64,000 nucleotides of DNA, taken from Paenibacillus terrigena DSM 21567. Lineage in GTDB: Bacteria > Bacillota > Bacilli > Paenibacillales > Paenibacillaceae. The DNA lies in assembly GCF_000374845.1 (NCBI RefSeq), contig NZ_KB895412.1, forward strand, positions 186,001-250,000. The letters run 5' to 3'. This document shows, one piece after another, positions 54,529-63,242 of this stretch. The notes below the pieces were generated by a model that worked only from the letters and a program-made list of their open reading frames with translations, was not told the origin of the DNA and ran no database searches. The translations under genes and the position numbers were made by a program. The first letter of the stretch is position 1. Each line of letters begins with the position of its first letter.

Positions 54529-54582
54529 CCAGGTCACAACTCCTTCCATTAGGTTGTTATGAAGCCATTATAAGGGATGATG

Positions 54583-54622
54583 AAGCCGCTTGACAGCAGT
54601 AAGCGCATTTCAGGCGGCTTCG
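54583..54622 (-). terminator. Possible terminator of the glycosyltransferase gene
   Basis: AAGCCGC / GCGGCTT arms with a long loop in the gap downstream of the glycosyltransferase; no clear T-run. Confidence 0.35.
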
Positions 54623-54665
54623 ACAAGGAACAGCTGGATTGAAAGGTTAGAAGACTATGCTGAAC

Positions 54666-55967
54666 TTACGAAACTTTATGAAGTTTACGGGTCTTGCGAA
54701 TTTTGCGGAGCTTGCGAATTCCACGGAACTTATGAACTTTATGGATTTTATGAACCTTACGAACCTTGGAGACTTTCGGGGCTTTAGACATACTTAGTTT
54801 TCTGCAGGCGTGGCTTGCAATTCGTACCATTTCCTGTTGATTGTGTTCGGATTGATCCTGAACGAATAGTTCATTCATAGCGATAAAAGCTTCTTTTAGA
54901 ACGGTTAAGCCATGTTGGTAAGCCGGGGAATGGTGGTCTTCATAGTAGAGCTCGGCGCTTCGTGTGCAAGCGTGTCTCAGTTTTCTGGATGCATTGCGGT
55001 ATACCGAGTGCTTGCTTTTCTGCCAAGACTTTATGATACGCAACGTGTTCTTATATAAGATGATACTATCCCAAGGTTCACAAATGGACAATATGCTTAA
55101 TTCGGGATCCTCAAATCCATGGGACTCATAAACGAGCTTCAGGTTCTCATCTGGCCAATCGAAATTGCGGTAGGATTGAGGATGCTGCTGGTGATATCCG
55201 ATCATTTCCTGGATACTGACGAATTTATAGCCCGTGCGATGGAGCCGATAGCCGAGCTCCCAATCCTCGAGCCCATATTTTTGGAATTTATCGTTGAATC
55301 CGCCTACTTGCAAGAAGACCTTTTTTGGTAGGGACATATTACGGGTTACGGATAAGAGCCAGGGGGATACGTCCGTTGAGCAGTATTGGGCTTTGCCGAC
55401 ATCATCGATATCCCAAGGCATAATGATACTATCGAGCGGAATTGTTTGGTTCCGAATATGGTCCTGCGTGACTAAATCAATGGTCTCACGTGTGATGAAG
55501 TAACGTTCGCTCCATAAGCCGCTAGGTCTTAGAATATGGGCCGCTGTGACCTTCTCCTGCTCAGAAAAGTCAGCATGTATTTGTGTGTAGATATTTCTCC
55601 ACATGTTAGGTATACCGGAAGCAATGAGTGGTTTCTCTTCATGATACTTTGCATGAACGCTAATGAAATCCGGGGTAACCAAAAAATCGGGGTCGCAGAA
55701 AATGATGTAATCCTCTTTGGCGGCTGCGACACCAACATTCCGTGCCATGGATCTACCTGACGTGTGGCTCAGCGAGGTGAAGAGAAGTCGATACGGCGCT
55801 TGAGCTTGATACTGATGAAGCCGTTCCAATGTGTTGTCGACCGAACCATCGTTGACAACGATCACTTCGAATTGGTCCAGCGGATAAGTCTGTTTCTCAA
55901 AAGCAGTCAAGGTCAGCATTAACTGATATGACCTATTATACGTAGGAATGATTACGCTAAATCTCAT
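54666..55967 (-). CDS. Family 2 glycosyltransferase with a repetitive basic tail
   Basis: 433 residues, cytoplasmic GT-A fold. MRFSVIIPTYNRSYQLMLTL, VIVVNDGSVDNT and the metal-binding IIFCDPDFLV replace the usual DxD; the acceptor loop GLEDWELGYRLHRTG is the GT2 ED-motif region. A helical domain follows. The last 36-40 residues form a period-3 tail Lys-(Val/Ile/Leu)-(Arg/His). ATG 55967 has GGAGGAGAT upstream; the longer frame to 56294 has no family match. Neither donor nor acceptor can be named. No polysaccharide cluster is adjacent. Confidence 0.85.
   Translation of the reverse strand: MRFSVIIPTYNRSYQLMLTLTAFEKQTYPLDQFEVIVVNDGSVDNTLERLHQYQAQAPYRLLFTSLSHTSGRSMARNVGVAAAKEDYIIFCDPDFLVTPDFISVHAKYHEEKPLIASGIPNMWRNIYTQIHADFSEQEKVTAAHILRPSGLWSERYFITRETIDLVTQDHIRNQTIPLDSIIMPWDIDDVGKAQYCSTDVSPWLLSVTRNMSLPKKVFLQVGGFNDKFQKYGLEDWELGYRLHRTGYKFVSIQEMIGYHQQHPQSYRNFDWPDENLKLVYESHGFEDPELSILSICEPWDSIILYKNTLRIIKSWQKSKHSVYRNASRKLRHACTRSAELYYEDHHSPAYQHGLTVLKEAFIAMNELFVQDQSEHNQQEMVRIASHACRKLSMSKAPKVSKVRKVHKIHKVHKFRGIRKLRKIRKTRKLHKVS
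54669..54776 (-). repeat. 9-bp tandem coding repeat (basic tail)
   Basis: Twelve degenerate 9-bp units at the 3' end of the glycosyltransferase gene. On the plus strand they read as variants of CTTATGAAC; on the coding strand each gives Lys-hydrophobic-Arg/His (KVR KVH KIH KVH ... KLR KIR KTR KLH). Confidence 0.8.
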
Positions 55968-56112
55968 AGGGACAGATCTCCTCCGTCTATTCGTGGATTT
56001 ATTCATTGTATACGTGAGTGATCTGCCCTGCGATGGACAAATAACCATTCCTGCAATAAAAAGGGATTCGCCTATTGCTCTAGCATAATGATTAGGAGAA
56101 AGTGTGATTGAA

Positions 56113-56150
56113 CAAAAAAGCAAAGAGGCAAGGATGGATTCCTGCCTCTT
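56113..56150 (-). terminator. Terminator of the NlpC/P60 gene
   Basis: AAGAGGCA / TGCCTCTT stem extended by AGGA/TCCT; on the minus strand followed by TTTGCTTTTTTG. Confidence 0.75.
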
Positions 56151-56169
56151 GTTATGCTGCAAATATAAG

Positions 56170-57216
56170 TTAGAATACGCGCCTTGCGGTAACGAACCGT
56201 TTCTTCCATTGCCCTTCAAAGGCTTCCATATGGACGCCTTGTTCCTTCGAATACGTATGAAGAATTTGATTGTTCCCGGCATAGATGGCAACATGTCCGA
56301 TGTCCAGCTTACGTGCCGTGAAGAACAGCAGGTCGCCTACGCGCAGGTCATCGAGCTTGACTTCCTTGCCGACCTTCGCTTGATCATAGGACACGCGAGG
56401 GAGGTCGATCGATAACGTATCTCCGAAGACACGCTTCACGAACGAGGAGCAGTCGAACGTCTTTGTCTGGTCGGACGAAGCCCCGAACACGTATGGTGCA
56501 CCTAGATATTTCATGCCGGTTGCGATCAGCTCGCTGCCTTGCTTCTGGATTAAGGCAGGGCTGGTGTAATCCGTATATTGGGGCTTGGCCGATATGTACC
56601 CGTTCCCGTTATTCTTCGTCTGGACTTCCAGCCAGAGGGCATCCACCTCACGGGTGACATGGATCTTCTCACCAGCGGGCAGTAATCCTAAGGCGTTGGA
56701 ATCATTCTGTGAGTTCGGTGACGTTCGCAGATTGACGCTTTGCAGAATTGAGGTCTCATATTCGACAGCGGATGTGATCCAAACGGACTTGGTGCTTGGA
56801 TCCCACTTGACGGTGCTTCCGAGCGCCTCACTGATGAAGCGTAACGGTACCAAGGTATACCCGTTCGTAATTTGACCAGGGACGGATATATGCAGGGTCT
56901 GTCCATTCAGATTGGCCGTCTGATCTCCTATCCGGTAAGTAAGCGTTGTGTTCCCTTTCGTTGCCGTAACCGTCTTGCTGGCGTTATCCCAAGAAAGCTT
57001 GGCACCTTGAACTTCGAATAGTCCGCGCATTGGTACGAGAGCCGATCCGTTTACGACGACTGGGGGTGTCTCTGGTTGAAGCTGGCGACCATCCATATAG
57101 ATCGATACGGCCTTAGTTGTCGTTTGTTCTTGCGGAGCTGCTGCTGCATGCGTTGGGGCTGAATAGAGAAGTGAAGCGGCTAGCAGCATGAGGAGTGTAT
57201 AATTGTTCTTCTTCAT
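56170..57216 (-). CDS. NlpC/P60 peptidoglycan endopeptidase with copper-amine-oxidase-type N domain
   Basis: 348 residues, secreted (signal peptide to about 24, LLMLLAASLLYSAPTHA). A copper_amine_oxidase_N beta domain (about 38-150: IYMDGRQL...PMRGLFEVQGAKLSWDN...VPLRFISEALG) is followed by an SH3b-like domain (about 155-215) and NlpC/P60 (about 225-348) with catalytic Cys in TFDCSSFV, His in IGHVAIYAG and the third polar residue His in ILHTYS. It would cut D-gamma-glutamyl-diamino acid links in stem peptides. SD AAGGTG. Monocistronic. Confidence 0.93.
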   Translation of the reverse strand: MKKNNYTLLMLLAASLLYSAPTHAAAAPQEQTTTKAVSIYMDGRQLQPETPPVVVNGSALVPMRGLFEVQGAKLSWDNASKTVTATKGNTTLTYRIGDQTANLNGQTLHISVPGQITNGYTLVPLRFISEALGSTVKWDPSTKSVWITSAVEYETSILQSVNLRTSPNSQNDSNALGLLPAGEKIHVTREVDALWLEVQTKNNGNGYISAKPQYTDYTSPALIQKQGSELIATGMKYLGAPYVFGASSDQTKTFDCSSFVKRVFGDTLSIDLPRVSYDQAKVGKEVKLDDLRVGDLLFFTARKLDIGHVAIYAGNNQILHTYSKEQGVHMEAFEGQWKKRFVTARRVF

Positions 57217-57304
57217 TTGTCATCACCTTGTTGATAGATTTGTACTCTATCATTGGACGACAATTAGCCGAATTGGTTATGTGGTAAATGTTGTAATACC
57301 CTGC

Positions 57305-57685
57305 TTACAGCGTACCCGCATCCCCTAGATCGTCAGCTTTCGCGGCCTCTTTCTCCATAAATGCCATATGCTGAAATCCCCACCCGCACATATCCGCGAG
57401 CACGGAGCTTAACGACTTCCCATGATCGGACAAGTAATATTCCACCTTGGGTGGGATTTCTTGATACACCTGACGCACGATGAGTCCGTCACGTTCCATC
57501 TCACGTAGCTGATTGGTCAGCATGCCTTGTGTGATGTTCGGGAGCAGGCGTCTTAATTCCCCGAATCGTTTGGTGCCCTCATGCAGCAGAATAAACAGGA
57601 TGAGCGGCTTCCATTTTCCTCCGATCACTTGTAATGTCGCCATAATTCCCTGTGTCGTGCGCGGGTCTCGTAATTCCTCTTTCAT
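57305..57685 (-). CDS. HxlR-family regulator
   Basis: 126-residue winged-helix regulator: [42 protein letters not shown] and the wing [16 protein letters not shown]. Cys occurs only near the C-terminus (DMCGWGF). SD GGGAGG. Divergent from an NAD(P)H oxidoreductase gene, the usual HxlR arrangement; TAGTA/TACTA palindromes lie in between. Probably senses electrophiles or quinones and represses the oxidoreductase. Confidence 0.92.
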   Translation of the reverse strand: MKEELRDPRTTQGIMATLQVIGGKWKPLILFILLHEGTKRFGELRRLLPNITQGMLTNQLREMERDGLIVRQVYQEIPPKVEYYLSDHGKSLSSVLADMCGWGFQHMAFMEKEAAKADDLGDAGTL

Positions 57686-57776
57686 GCTCCAAATCCTCCC
57701 TATCCGTTCGAATCATTTCTTTAGCGTTACTATATCAGAGTATCTGGATTCACGACAGTACGATGATTTAGCGTAC

Positions 57777-57866
57777 ATAGTATGATTTTCCGTACTATCG
57801 GACTGAACACCAAGCAGCGTCTAGAGTACGTTCAACAGGACTTAGTATGGAAAAAGATCGTACTTA
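57777..57866. promoter_or_regulatory. Candidate HxlR operators
   Basis: ATAGTA-N10-TACTAT at 57777-57798 is a perfect inverted repeat. A second, less symmetric pair TTAGTA ... TACTTAA at 57842-57867 lies about 75 bp before the oxidoreductase start. Both sit between the divergent HxlR and oxidoreductase genes. Confidence 0.6.
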
Positions 57867-57939
57867 ACAAAAGCAAATTTCTACTCAATAATGGGGGTGT
57901 AATCGCGATTCGAAAAACAACGTGAAAGGTTGATAAACA

Positions 57940-58479
57940 ATGAAAACGATGGTTATTATAGCACATCCCCATTTAAATACATCCCGTGCCAATCTGGCTT
58001 TTAAGCATGAATTGGAGCAACATGCAGACATTGATGTACGCGATCTTTATCAGGAGTACCCCAATTGGGAGATCGATGTGGAGCGAGAGCAGCGGCTGCT
58101 CCTGCAATATGACCGAATTGTATTTCAGTTCCCATTCTATTGGTACAGCTGTCCGCCTCTTCTGAAAAAATGGTTCGACGACGTACTGACATTTGGTTGG
58201 GCTTTTGGTCCAGGGGGAGAACATCTGAAAGGCAAGGAGTTCATGGTGGCTACGACGGCAGGAGGAACGGAGAGCGCGTATCGTTCAGGAGGTGAGAACT
58301 GGTTCACGATTAGCGAACTATTACGACCAATCCAGCGCACACTGACGAAGTGTAACGGCACATTCCTGCCTGCGTTTGTCACCTATAATGCAAATGCAGG
58401 CACGGATGCCTATATCGCACAAGAAGCGAGGAAATATGTGGAGCATATCCAAGCGGGGATGCTTGCGCTCGTCCATTAA
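57940..58479 (+). CDS. NAD(P)H-dependent flavodoxin-fold oxidoreductase (YwrO/KefF type)
   Basis: 179 residues, FMN- or FAD-binding quinone reductase family. IIAHPHLNTSRAN begins the flavodoxin fold; FQFPFYWYSCPPLLKKWFDDVLTFGWAF is the cofactor-contact block, and ATTAGGTESAYRSGG follows. SD AAAGGTTG. Divergent HxlR regulator upstream suggests induction by quinones or other electrophiles, with this enzyme reducing them. Confidence 0.92.
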   Translation: MKTMVIIAHPHLNTSRANLAFKHELEQHADIDVRDLYQEYPNWEIDVEREQRLLLQYDRIVFQFPFYWYSCPPLLKKWFDDVLTFGWAFGPGGEHLKGKEFMVATTAGGTESAYRSGGENWFTISELLRPIQRTLTKCNGTFLPAFVTYNANAGTDAYIAQEARKYVEHIQAGMLALVH

Positions 58480-58487
58480 GTGCTTAT

Positions 58488-58838
58488 TTACTTGTGCGCA
58501 AGAATGTTGATGAGCTTGCCGAAGGGATCGCGAACGTAGAAACGGCGTACGCCCCAAGGCTCATCTGCGGGACCATATTCAATTAGAAATCCGGATTCCT
58601 TCATGCGCGCATACGCTTCATCGACATCATCCACTTCGATCGATAGATCCGGTGTAGGTGTATTGGATCCGCCTTGTGCAGCGAAGCTGATCTGAATCCC
58701 CATCTCTTCTTGTGAACCATAGGTTGCAATCCAACCGTGATCCATGAGCAATTCAAGCCCGAGTATATCGTGGTAGAAGGATTTGGCGAGCGCAATGTCT
58801 GGCGTGGCAATATTCGCAACAATTCGGCTGACCTTCAT
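58488..58838 (-). CDS. VOC (glyoxalase-like) family protein
   Basis: 116 residues, one VOC domain pair: VSRIVANIATPDIALAKSFYHDILG and the end block GVRRFYVRDPFGKLINILAHK. ATG 58838 with GGAGGAGAT upstream; a longer frame to 58958 adds 40 residues without an SD. It converges with the oxidoreductase gene (9 bp between stops). Likely metal-dependent or ligand-binding; substrate unknown. Confidence 0.87.
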   Translation of the reverse strand: MKVSRIVANIATPDIALAKSFYHDILGLELLMDHGWIATYGSQEEMGIQISFAAQGGSNTPTPDLSIEVDDVDEAYARMKESGFLIEYGPADEPWGVRRFYVRDPFGKLINILAHK

Positions 58839-58984
58839 AGGAATCTCCTCCAGTGAATCATAATTTTCCATAGTATACCAGAAGAAAGTATCCATACGAC
58901 AGCGTTCTAGTGTTGCGAAATCCTGGCCGGATATAGAATAATAGATCACATATATCAATGCGTAGGGAAATGGAGACTGGAGAC

Positions 58985-59764
58985 ATGATTCGCAAGTTGT
59001 CGCATGATGAGCTGGATACGCTATTGCACACTTTTGAGAGGGAACAGCATTTTCTCTATTATTCTTATCTAACGAATCGCAGACAGCACACCGTTCATTA
59101 TGGGCAGTTCACAGATGGAGGCGAGCTGCTTGGCGTTTTGGCATACTTTACGGGATTATCGTTCAACGCCTTTTCCGTATACCCTGTGCAGGAGTCCTTT
59201 CGAATTCAATCGATGTTGCCCTTCATGCAGCAGGAGCTTCAACTGCCGGAGAATGCCGTCGGCAACTTTATCCTCACGGAAGAGGAGATGGGGCTGCTCG
59301 CTCCTCAGCTCACATTCGTTAGGCCTCCGAAGCCGCTACTGCTTATGAAGCATACCGATAGAGAAGCGATGCCGTCGGAGGATCAACAGGTCATGCGTCT
59401 TGGAGCAGGCGATTATGAGCGGATCGAGTCGAGGTTGGCTGCGCTGAATACGATGGCTTTCTCCCGCGAAGAGTTGAAGTACCCATTCTTTGGCGTGATG
59501 GATGAGCAGGAACTGGTTGCTGTGGGCGGGTATCATGTCTACACCGAGGATTATGTCGAGCTCGGGAACATCGGAACAGATGCCTCGAGGCGAAGACAGG
59601 GGCTGGGCAGACGGATCTGTACCGAGCTGACAAGGCAGGGAAGAGCCATCACGCCGCATGTGTATTTGAATGTGCTGGAAGATAATACGGCCGCTGTTCA
59701 ACTCTACCGCTCGCTTGGTTATGAAGTGATCTGTAAGCAATACATTGCTGAATTTGCTATTTGA
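58985..59764 (+). CDS. GNAT acetyltransferase, two-domain type
   Basis: 259 residues. The N-terminal half (about 1-140) is a degenerate GNAT-like domain; the C-terminal half has YVELGNIGTDASRRRQGLGRRICTELTRQG (acetyl-CoA loop RRQGLG) and VYLNVLEDNTAAVQLYRSLGYEV. ATG 58985 (MIRKLSHDEL) chosen; the in-frame ATG at 58958 would add MRREMETGD, and GGAG lies 9 nt before 58985. Acceptor unknown. Confidence 0.86.
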   Translation: MIRKLSHDELDTLLHTFEREQHFLYYSYLTNRRQHTVHYGQFTDGGELLGVLAYFTGLSFNAFSVYPVQESFRIQSMLPFMQQELQLPENAVGNFILTEEEMGLLAPQLTFVRPPKPLLLMKHTDREAMPSEDQQVMRLGAGDYERIESRLAALNTMAFSREELKYPFFGVMDEQELVAVGGYHVYTEDYVELGNIGTDASRRRQGLGRRICTELTRQGRAITPHVYLNVLEDNTAAVQLYRSLGYEVICKQYIAEFAI

Positions 59765-59781
59765 TGCAGGTGAAATAGCTG

Positions 59782-59804
59782 GAGCCGATCATGATGATCG
59801 GCTC
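59782..59804 (+). terminator. Hairpin downstream of the GNAT gene
   Basis: GAGCCGATC / GATCGGCTC with a 5-nt loop; weak T-run (TAGTTGTGTT). Confidence 0.5.
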
Positions 59805-59942
59805 TAGTTGTGTTGCTATGTTTAACATCCCATAACGTATGTGTTGTTGCATGAATTTCTCTTTGTTTCTGAATCGATAACGTGCTGCTCATGATCGGGC
59901 CCCTCTCATCGTAGAAACGCGACAAATATAGCGCTAATCCCC

Positions 59943-59976
59943 ACAAAAAAACACCCCCTAGACCGTCTAAGGGGTG
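59943..59976 (-). terminator. yfiY terminator
   Basis: On the minus strand CACCCCTTAGAC / GTCTAGGGGGTG followed by TTTTTTTG. Confidence 0.85.
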
Positions 59977-59996
59977 CGCTGTATATGGCTGTGATC

Positions 59997-60983
59997 TTAT
60001 TTCTGCAATCCGTAAATGTTGTAGAGCTCATCAACCATGAGGTTCGCTGCACGAACGCCGCCAGCTGTGTTAAAGATCGCGTCATCGACTTTGAACGCTT
60101 TCTTGTTCTTCACGACATTCAGGTTCTGCCACAATGGATCATTCATGAATTCTTCCGCTTGTTTATTCCCTTTGTCGTCACCTGTCTCATACGTGAAGTA
60201 GAGCATCATATCGGCATCGACTTCAGGAATGCGTTCTTTCGTAATTTCTTCCACGAAGGTGTCTTTGTAGTTCGTTTCCGGACGCGCAATTCCGATTTGT
60301 TTGAAAATGATACCTGTGAACGTGTCGGAGAGGTAAATACGCGTTTTGCCACCCATAAAGCGGACAACGGATACTTTCTCGTTCAGCTTATCGCCAGCTT
60401 TGGCTTTGAAATCATCAATTTTCTTATCGAAATCTGCTAGAACCTGCTCGCCTTCGGTTTTCTTGCCTAGGGCTTCCGCATACAAGGAGAAGTTCGATTT
60501 CCATTCACCGCGAAGCGTCTCGGAGAATACGGTTGGCGCAATCGCGCTTAGCTGTTGGTAGACTTTCTCTTGGCGCATTTTGTTCCCTAGAATCAGGTCT
60601 GGCTTGAGGCTTGCGATCATTTCGATGTTCGGTTGGGACTCTTCCCCTAGCACCGTGACGCCTTCCATGTCGGCTTTGATGTGATCATACCAAGGGTCGC
60701 CTGTAAAAGATTTCACCGCACCCACTGGCTTGATGCCGAGCGCTAGTACGGCTTCGGTTCCTTCGTTCGTAAGTACCACGATACGTTTCGGTGTTCCCTT
60801 AATCGTCGTCTCGCCCATGGCATGCTTAACTGTATATGATGTTGTGTCCGCCGCTGGAGCCTTGTCTTCCGCAGCCTTCGACTCGGAGCCAGATTGGCCA
60901 CCGCAAGCGGTAAGCACGAGCATCACTGCGCATAATAGGGCAAACATTTTGGTTAACTGAGAAGTATGGCGTTTGGCACGCAT
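59997..60983 (-). CDS. yfiY: Siderophore-binding lipoprotein YfiY-like
   Basis: 328-residue class III binding protein for Fe3+-siderophores, tethered outside the membrane by lipobox Cys (MLVLTACGG). It closely resembles B. subtilis YfiY: KRIVVLTNEGTEAVLALGIKPVGAV, ILGNKMRQEKVYQQLSAIAPTVFSETLRGEWK, FNTAGGVRAANLMVDE. YfiY takes up schizokinen/arthrobactin, so a citrate-hydroxamate ligand is inferred. Divergent from the permease genes; a perfect Fur box lies just upstream of its start. Ended by a terminator. Confidence 0.93.
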   Translation of the reverse strand: MRAKRHTSQLTKMFALLCAVMLVLTACGGQSGSESKAAEDKAPAADTTSYTVKHAMGETTIKGTPKRIVVLTNEGTEAVLALGIKPVGAVKSFTGDPWYDHIKADMEGVTVLGEESQPNIEMIASLKPDLILGNKMRQEKVYQQLSAIAPTVFSETLRGEWKSNFSLYAEALGKKTEGEQVLADFDKKIDDFKAKAGDKLNEKVSVVRFMGGKTRIYLSDTFTGIIFKQIGIARPETNYKDTFVEEITKERIPEVDADMMLYFTYETGDDKGNKQAEEFMNDPLWQNLNVVKNKKAFKVDDAIFNTAGGVRAANLMVDELYNIYGLQK

Positions 60984-61011
60984 GATGATATATCCCCCTA
61001 ATATCTTTGAT

Positions 61012-61026
61012 TGATAATGATTATCA
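61012..61026. promoter_or_regulatory. Fur box 1 (yfiY side)
   Basis: TGATAATGATTATCA, a perfect 7-1-7 Fur palindrome, 29 bp upstream of the yfiY start. Confidence 0.9.
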
Positions 61027-61059
61027 TAGGGGAAGGTAAGGGGAGTGTCAATAATTAAT

Positions 61060-61074
61060 TGAAAATGATTCTCA
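61060..61074. promoter_or_regulatory. Fur box 2 (yfiZ side)
   Basis: TGAAAATGATTCTCA, 13 of 15 matches to the 7-1-7 Fur consensus, 95 bp upstream of yfiZ and 34 bp from box 1. Confidence 0.8.
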
Positions 61075-61168
61075 AAACAATTGACAGCGCTGGCTTGGTC
61101 TCCTACAATTTAACTTGGATTAAAGCGCTAGAGCCTCGAATAAGCATAGGCAGACGGAGTCGATCATA

Positions 61169-62179
61169 ATGAATAGAGGAATTTTGACCAACCCATATAA
61201 AATTGCAGGACTGTTCATCTTAGTAGGACTCGTTGCCGTGGCGATGATCTGCAGTGTGTTGTTCGGCGTAACGCAAATATCATTACACACGGTTATTGAA
61301 TCTTATACGGCATTTGACGGCTCGAATGAGCATTTAATTATTCAGAATACCCGGGTGCCCAGGGCGCTCATTGCGGCTTCGGTCGGTGCAGCGCTCGCGG
61401 TTGCAGGTGCTTATATGCAAGGTCTGACACGGAACCCATTGGCTTCGCCAAGCATACTCGGGGTTAATTCCGGTGCAGCCTTTTTTATTATTGCGACATA
61501 CGCGATCTTCTCAGACATCTCGCTGAATGTGCTGACTTGGGTAGCATTCTTGGGCGCTGCGGTTGCAGTCGTCATCGTCTATATTCTCGGTTCCCTCGGC
61601 AGGGATGGCATGACACCGATTAAGATTACGCTCGCAGGTTCAGCGATGACGGCCTTCTTCGCCTCTTTAACGCAAGGGATTCAATTAACGAGCGGCAAGG
61701 CATTCGAGCAGACGTTGTTCTGGTTAGTCGGTTCGGTCGCGGATCGCGAGCTGAATATGCTGACTACCGTATTCCCTTATATGGCGATCGGCTTAATATT
61801 GGCGTTGTTCATGGCGGGCCAGATGAATGTGCTCAGCATGGGGGAAGATGTCGCGATTGGTCTTGGCCAACGTACGGCAGTCATTAAGGTGATGGCGGTG
61901 ATCATTATTTTGCTACTGGCAGGGGGATCGGTTGCGGTTGCGGGACCGATTGCTTTCGTCGGGATTATTATTCCGCATATTTCTCGTTATTTTGTGGGAA
62001 CCGATTATAAATGGGTGATTCCTTATAGTATTTTGCTGGGTGCACTCCTTCTATTAGTGGCGGACATTGGCTCTAGATTTATTGTGATGCCGAAGGAAGT
62101 GCCAGTCGGTGTCATGACCGCGATCGTCGGTGTTCCTTTCTTCGTGTACATTGCGCGCAGAGGAGTGGATGCGAAATGA
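61169..62179 (+). CDS. yfiZ: FecCD-family siderophore permease YfiZ-like
   Basis: 336 residues, about ten TMs, first of two permease subunits. FecCD signatures: NTRVPRALIAASVGAALAVAGAYMQGLTRNPLASPSILGV, and the ATPase-contact GPIAFVGIIIPHISR. SD ACGGAG. The stop overlaps the next gene's start (ATGA). Binds substrate delivered by YfiY and pairs with YfhA. Confidence 0.93.
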   Translation: MNRGILTNPYKIAGLFILVGLVAVAMICSVLFGVTQISLHTVIESYTAFDGSNEHLIIQNTRVPRALIAASVGAALAVAGAYMQGLTRNPLASPSILGVNSGAAFFIIATYAIFSDISLNVLTWVAFLGAAVAVVIVYILGSLGRDGMTPIKITLAGSAMTAFFASLTQGIQLTSGKAFEQTLFWLVGSVADRELNMLTTVFPYMAIGLILALFMAGQMNVLSMGEDVAIGLGQRTAVIKVMAVIIILLLAGGSVAVAGPIAFVGIIIPHISRYFVGTDYKWVIPYSILLGALLLLVADIGSRFIVMPKEVPVGVMTAIVGVPFFVYIARRGVDAK

Positions 62180-63216
62180 AGAAGTTCATCACGGTTCGAG
62201 GTCCGTTCTATTCTTTTCTCATGAGCCGCAAAGTCTTAATGGTAAGTATGCTGTTGTTCTTCGTGATGCTGGCCGTCATTGTCTTAAGCGTTGGGATGGG
62301 CAGTGTGGGGATTGGTGTTATGGATACGATCTCGGCCCTCTTCGGGCATGCGAAGGATAGCTCGCATCAGGTCATTATCTTCAGTCTGCGCCTGCCGCGA
62401 ATCGTCGTGGCGATGCTCGTCGGTGCTGCGCTCGCGGTATCTGGGGCAATTCTGCAAGGGATGATTCGCAATCCGCTCGCATCACCCGATATTATCGGGA
62501 TTTCGGGCGGAGCAACGCTCGGCGCGGTCATCTATTTCTATTTCTTCGCGGAGACGACAAGCATTCATATGCTGCCGATTGGCGCAGTCATCGGTGCGTT
62601 CGTCTCTACATTCGCTATCTATTTGATGGCTTGGAAAAAAGGGGTATCCCCCTTGAAGCTCGTGCTGATCGGAATCGGGATGAATGCGGCTTTTACCTCG
62701 ATTACGTACATGCTCTTGATCTCGGCGCCGTTCGTGCTGGCACAGAAGTCGCTGACGTTCATGACAGGTAGTATCTACGGTACCTCATGGCAGAATGATG
62801 TGCTGCCGCTGCTGCCTTGGGTTCTGATCTTGATGCCGGCTGCGATGCTGTATGCGCGTCATGTGAACGTACAGGAGCTCGGCGATGATGTCGCAGCAGG
62901 TGTGGGCAGCTCGGTTCGGAAGCATCGACTGGTGCTGTTGATTCTCGCCGTTGGCCTTGCAGGCGCTGCAGTTGCGATTGGCGGGGCGATTTCTTTCATC
63001 GGTCTTATGGCACCGCATATTGCGCGCCGGCTCGTCGGGCCAGCCTTCGGCGGGGTACTCCCCGTCTCGGCCTTGATCGGCGCATTGCTGCTGCTCCTTG
63101 CCGACTTTATCGGCAGAACGATGTTCACACCGCTCGATATTCCGGCAGGTGTATTCACCGCGATTATCGGGGCGCCGTTCTTTGTCTACTTGCTCTATCG
63201 TCATCGTAAATCATAA
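62176..63216 (+). CDS. yfhA: FecCD-family siderophore permease YfhA-like
   Basis: 346 residues, second permease subunit. LRLPRIVVAMLVGAALAVSGAILQGMIRNPLASPDIIGISGG and GGAISFIGLMAPHIARRLVG show the FecCD fold and coupling helix. Overlaps yfiZ by 4 nt, so translation is coupled. In B. subtilis yfiZ-yfhA work with the ATPase YusV encoded elsewhere; here an ATPase gene follows directly. Confidence 0.93.
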   Translation: MKKFITVRGPFYSFLMSRKVLMVSMLLFFVMLAVIVLSVGMGSVGIGVMDTISALFGHAKDSSHQVIIFSLRLPRIVVAMLVGAALAVSGAILQGMIRNPLASPDIIGISGGATLGAVIYFYFFAETTSIHMLPIGAVIGAFVSTFAIYLMAWKKGVSPLKLVLIGIGMNAAFTSITYMLLISAPFVLAQKSLTFMTGSIYGTSWQNDVLPLLPWVLILMPAAMLYARHVNVQELGDDVAAGVGSSVRKHRLVLLILAVGLAGAAVAIGGAISFIGLMAPHIARRLVGPAFGGVLPVSALIGALLLLLADFIGRTMFTPLDIPAGVFTAIIGAPFFVYLLYRHRKS

Positions 63217-63242
63217 ATGTGTACATCGAGGGGGTTCGACCT

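Noticed and set aside
55968-56294. 109-residue N-terminal extension of the glycosyltransferase
   Set aside because: It precedes the canonical GT2 start MRFSVIIPTYN, has no family match, and overlaps the terminator of the upstream gene.
59719-59892. 57-codon minus-strand ORF (MSSTLSIQKQREIH...)
   Set aside because: It has a weak SD (GAGAGGGG) but runs antisense into the GNAT gene and shows no family; too little to call.
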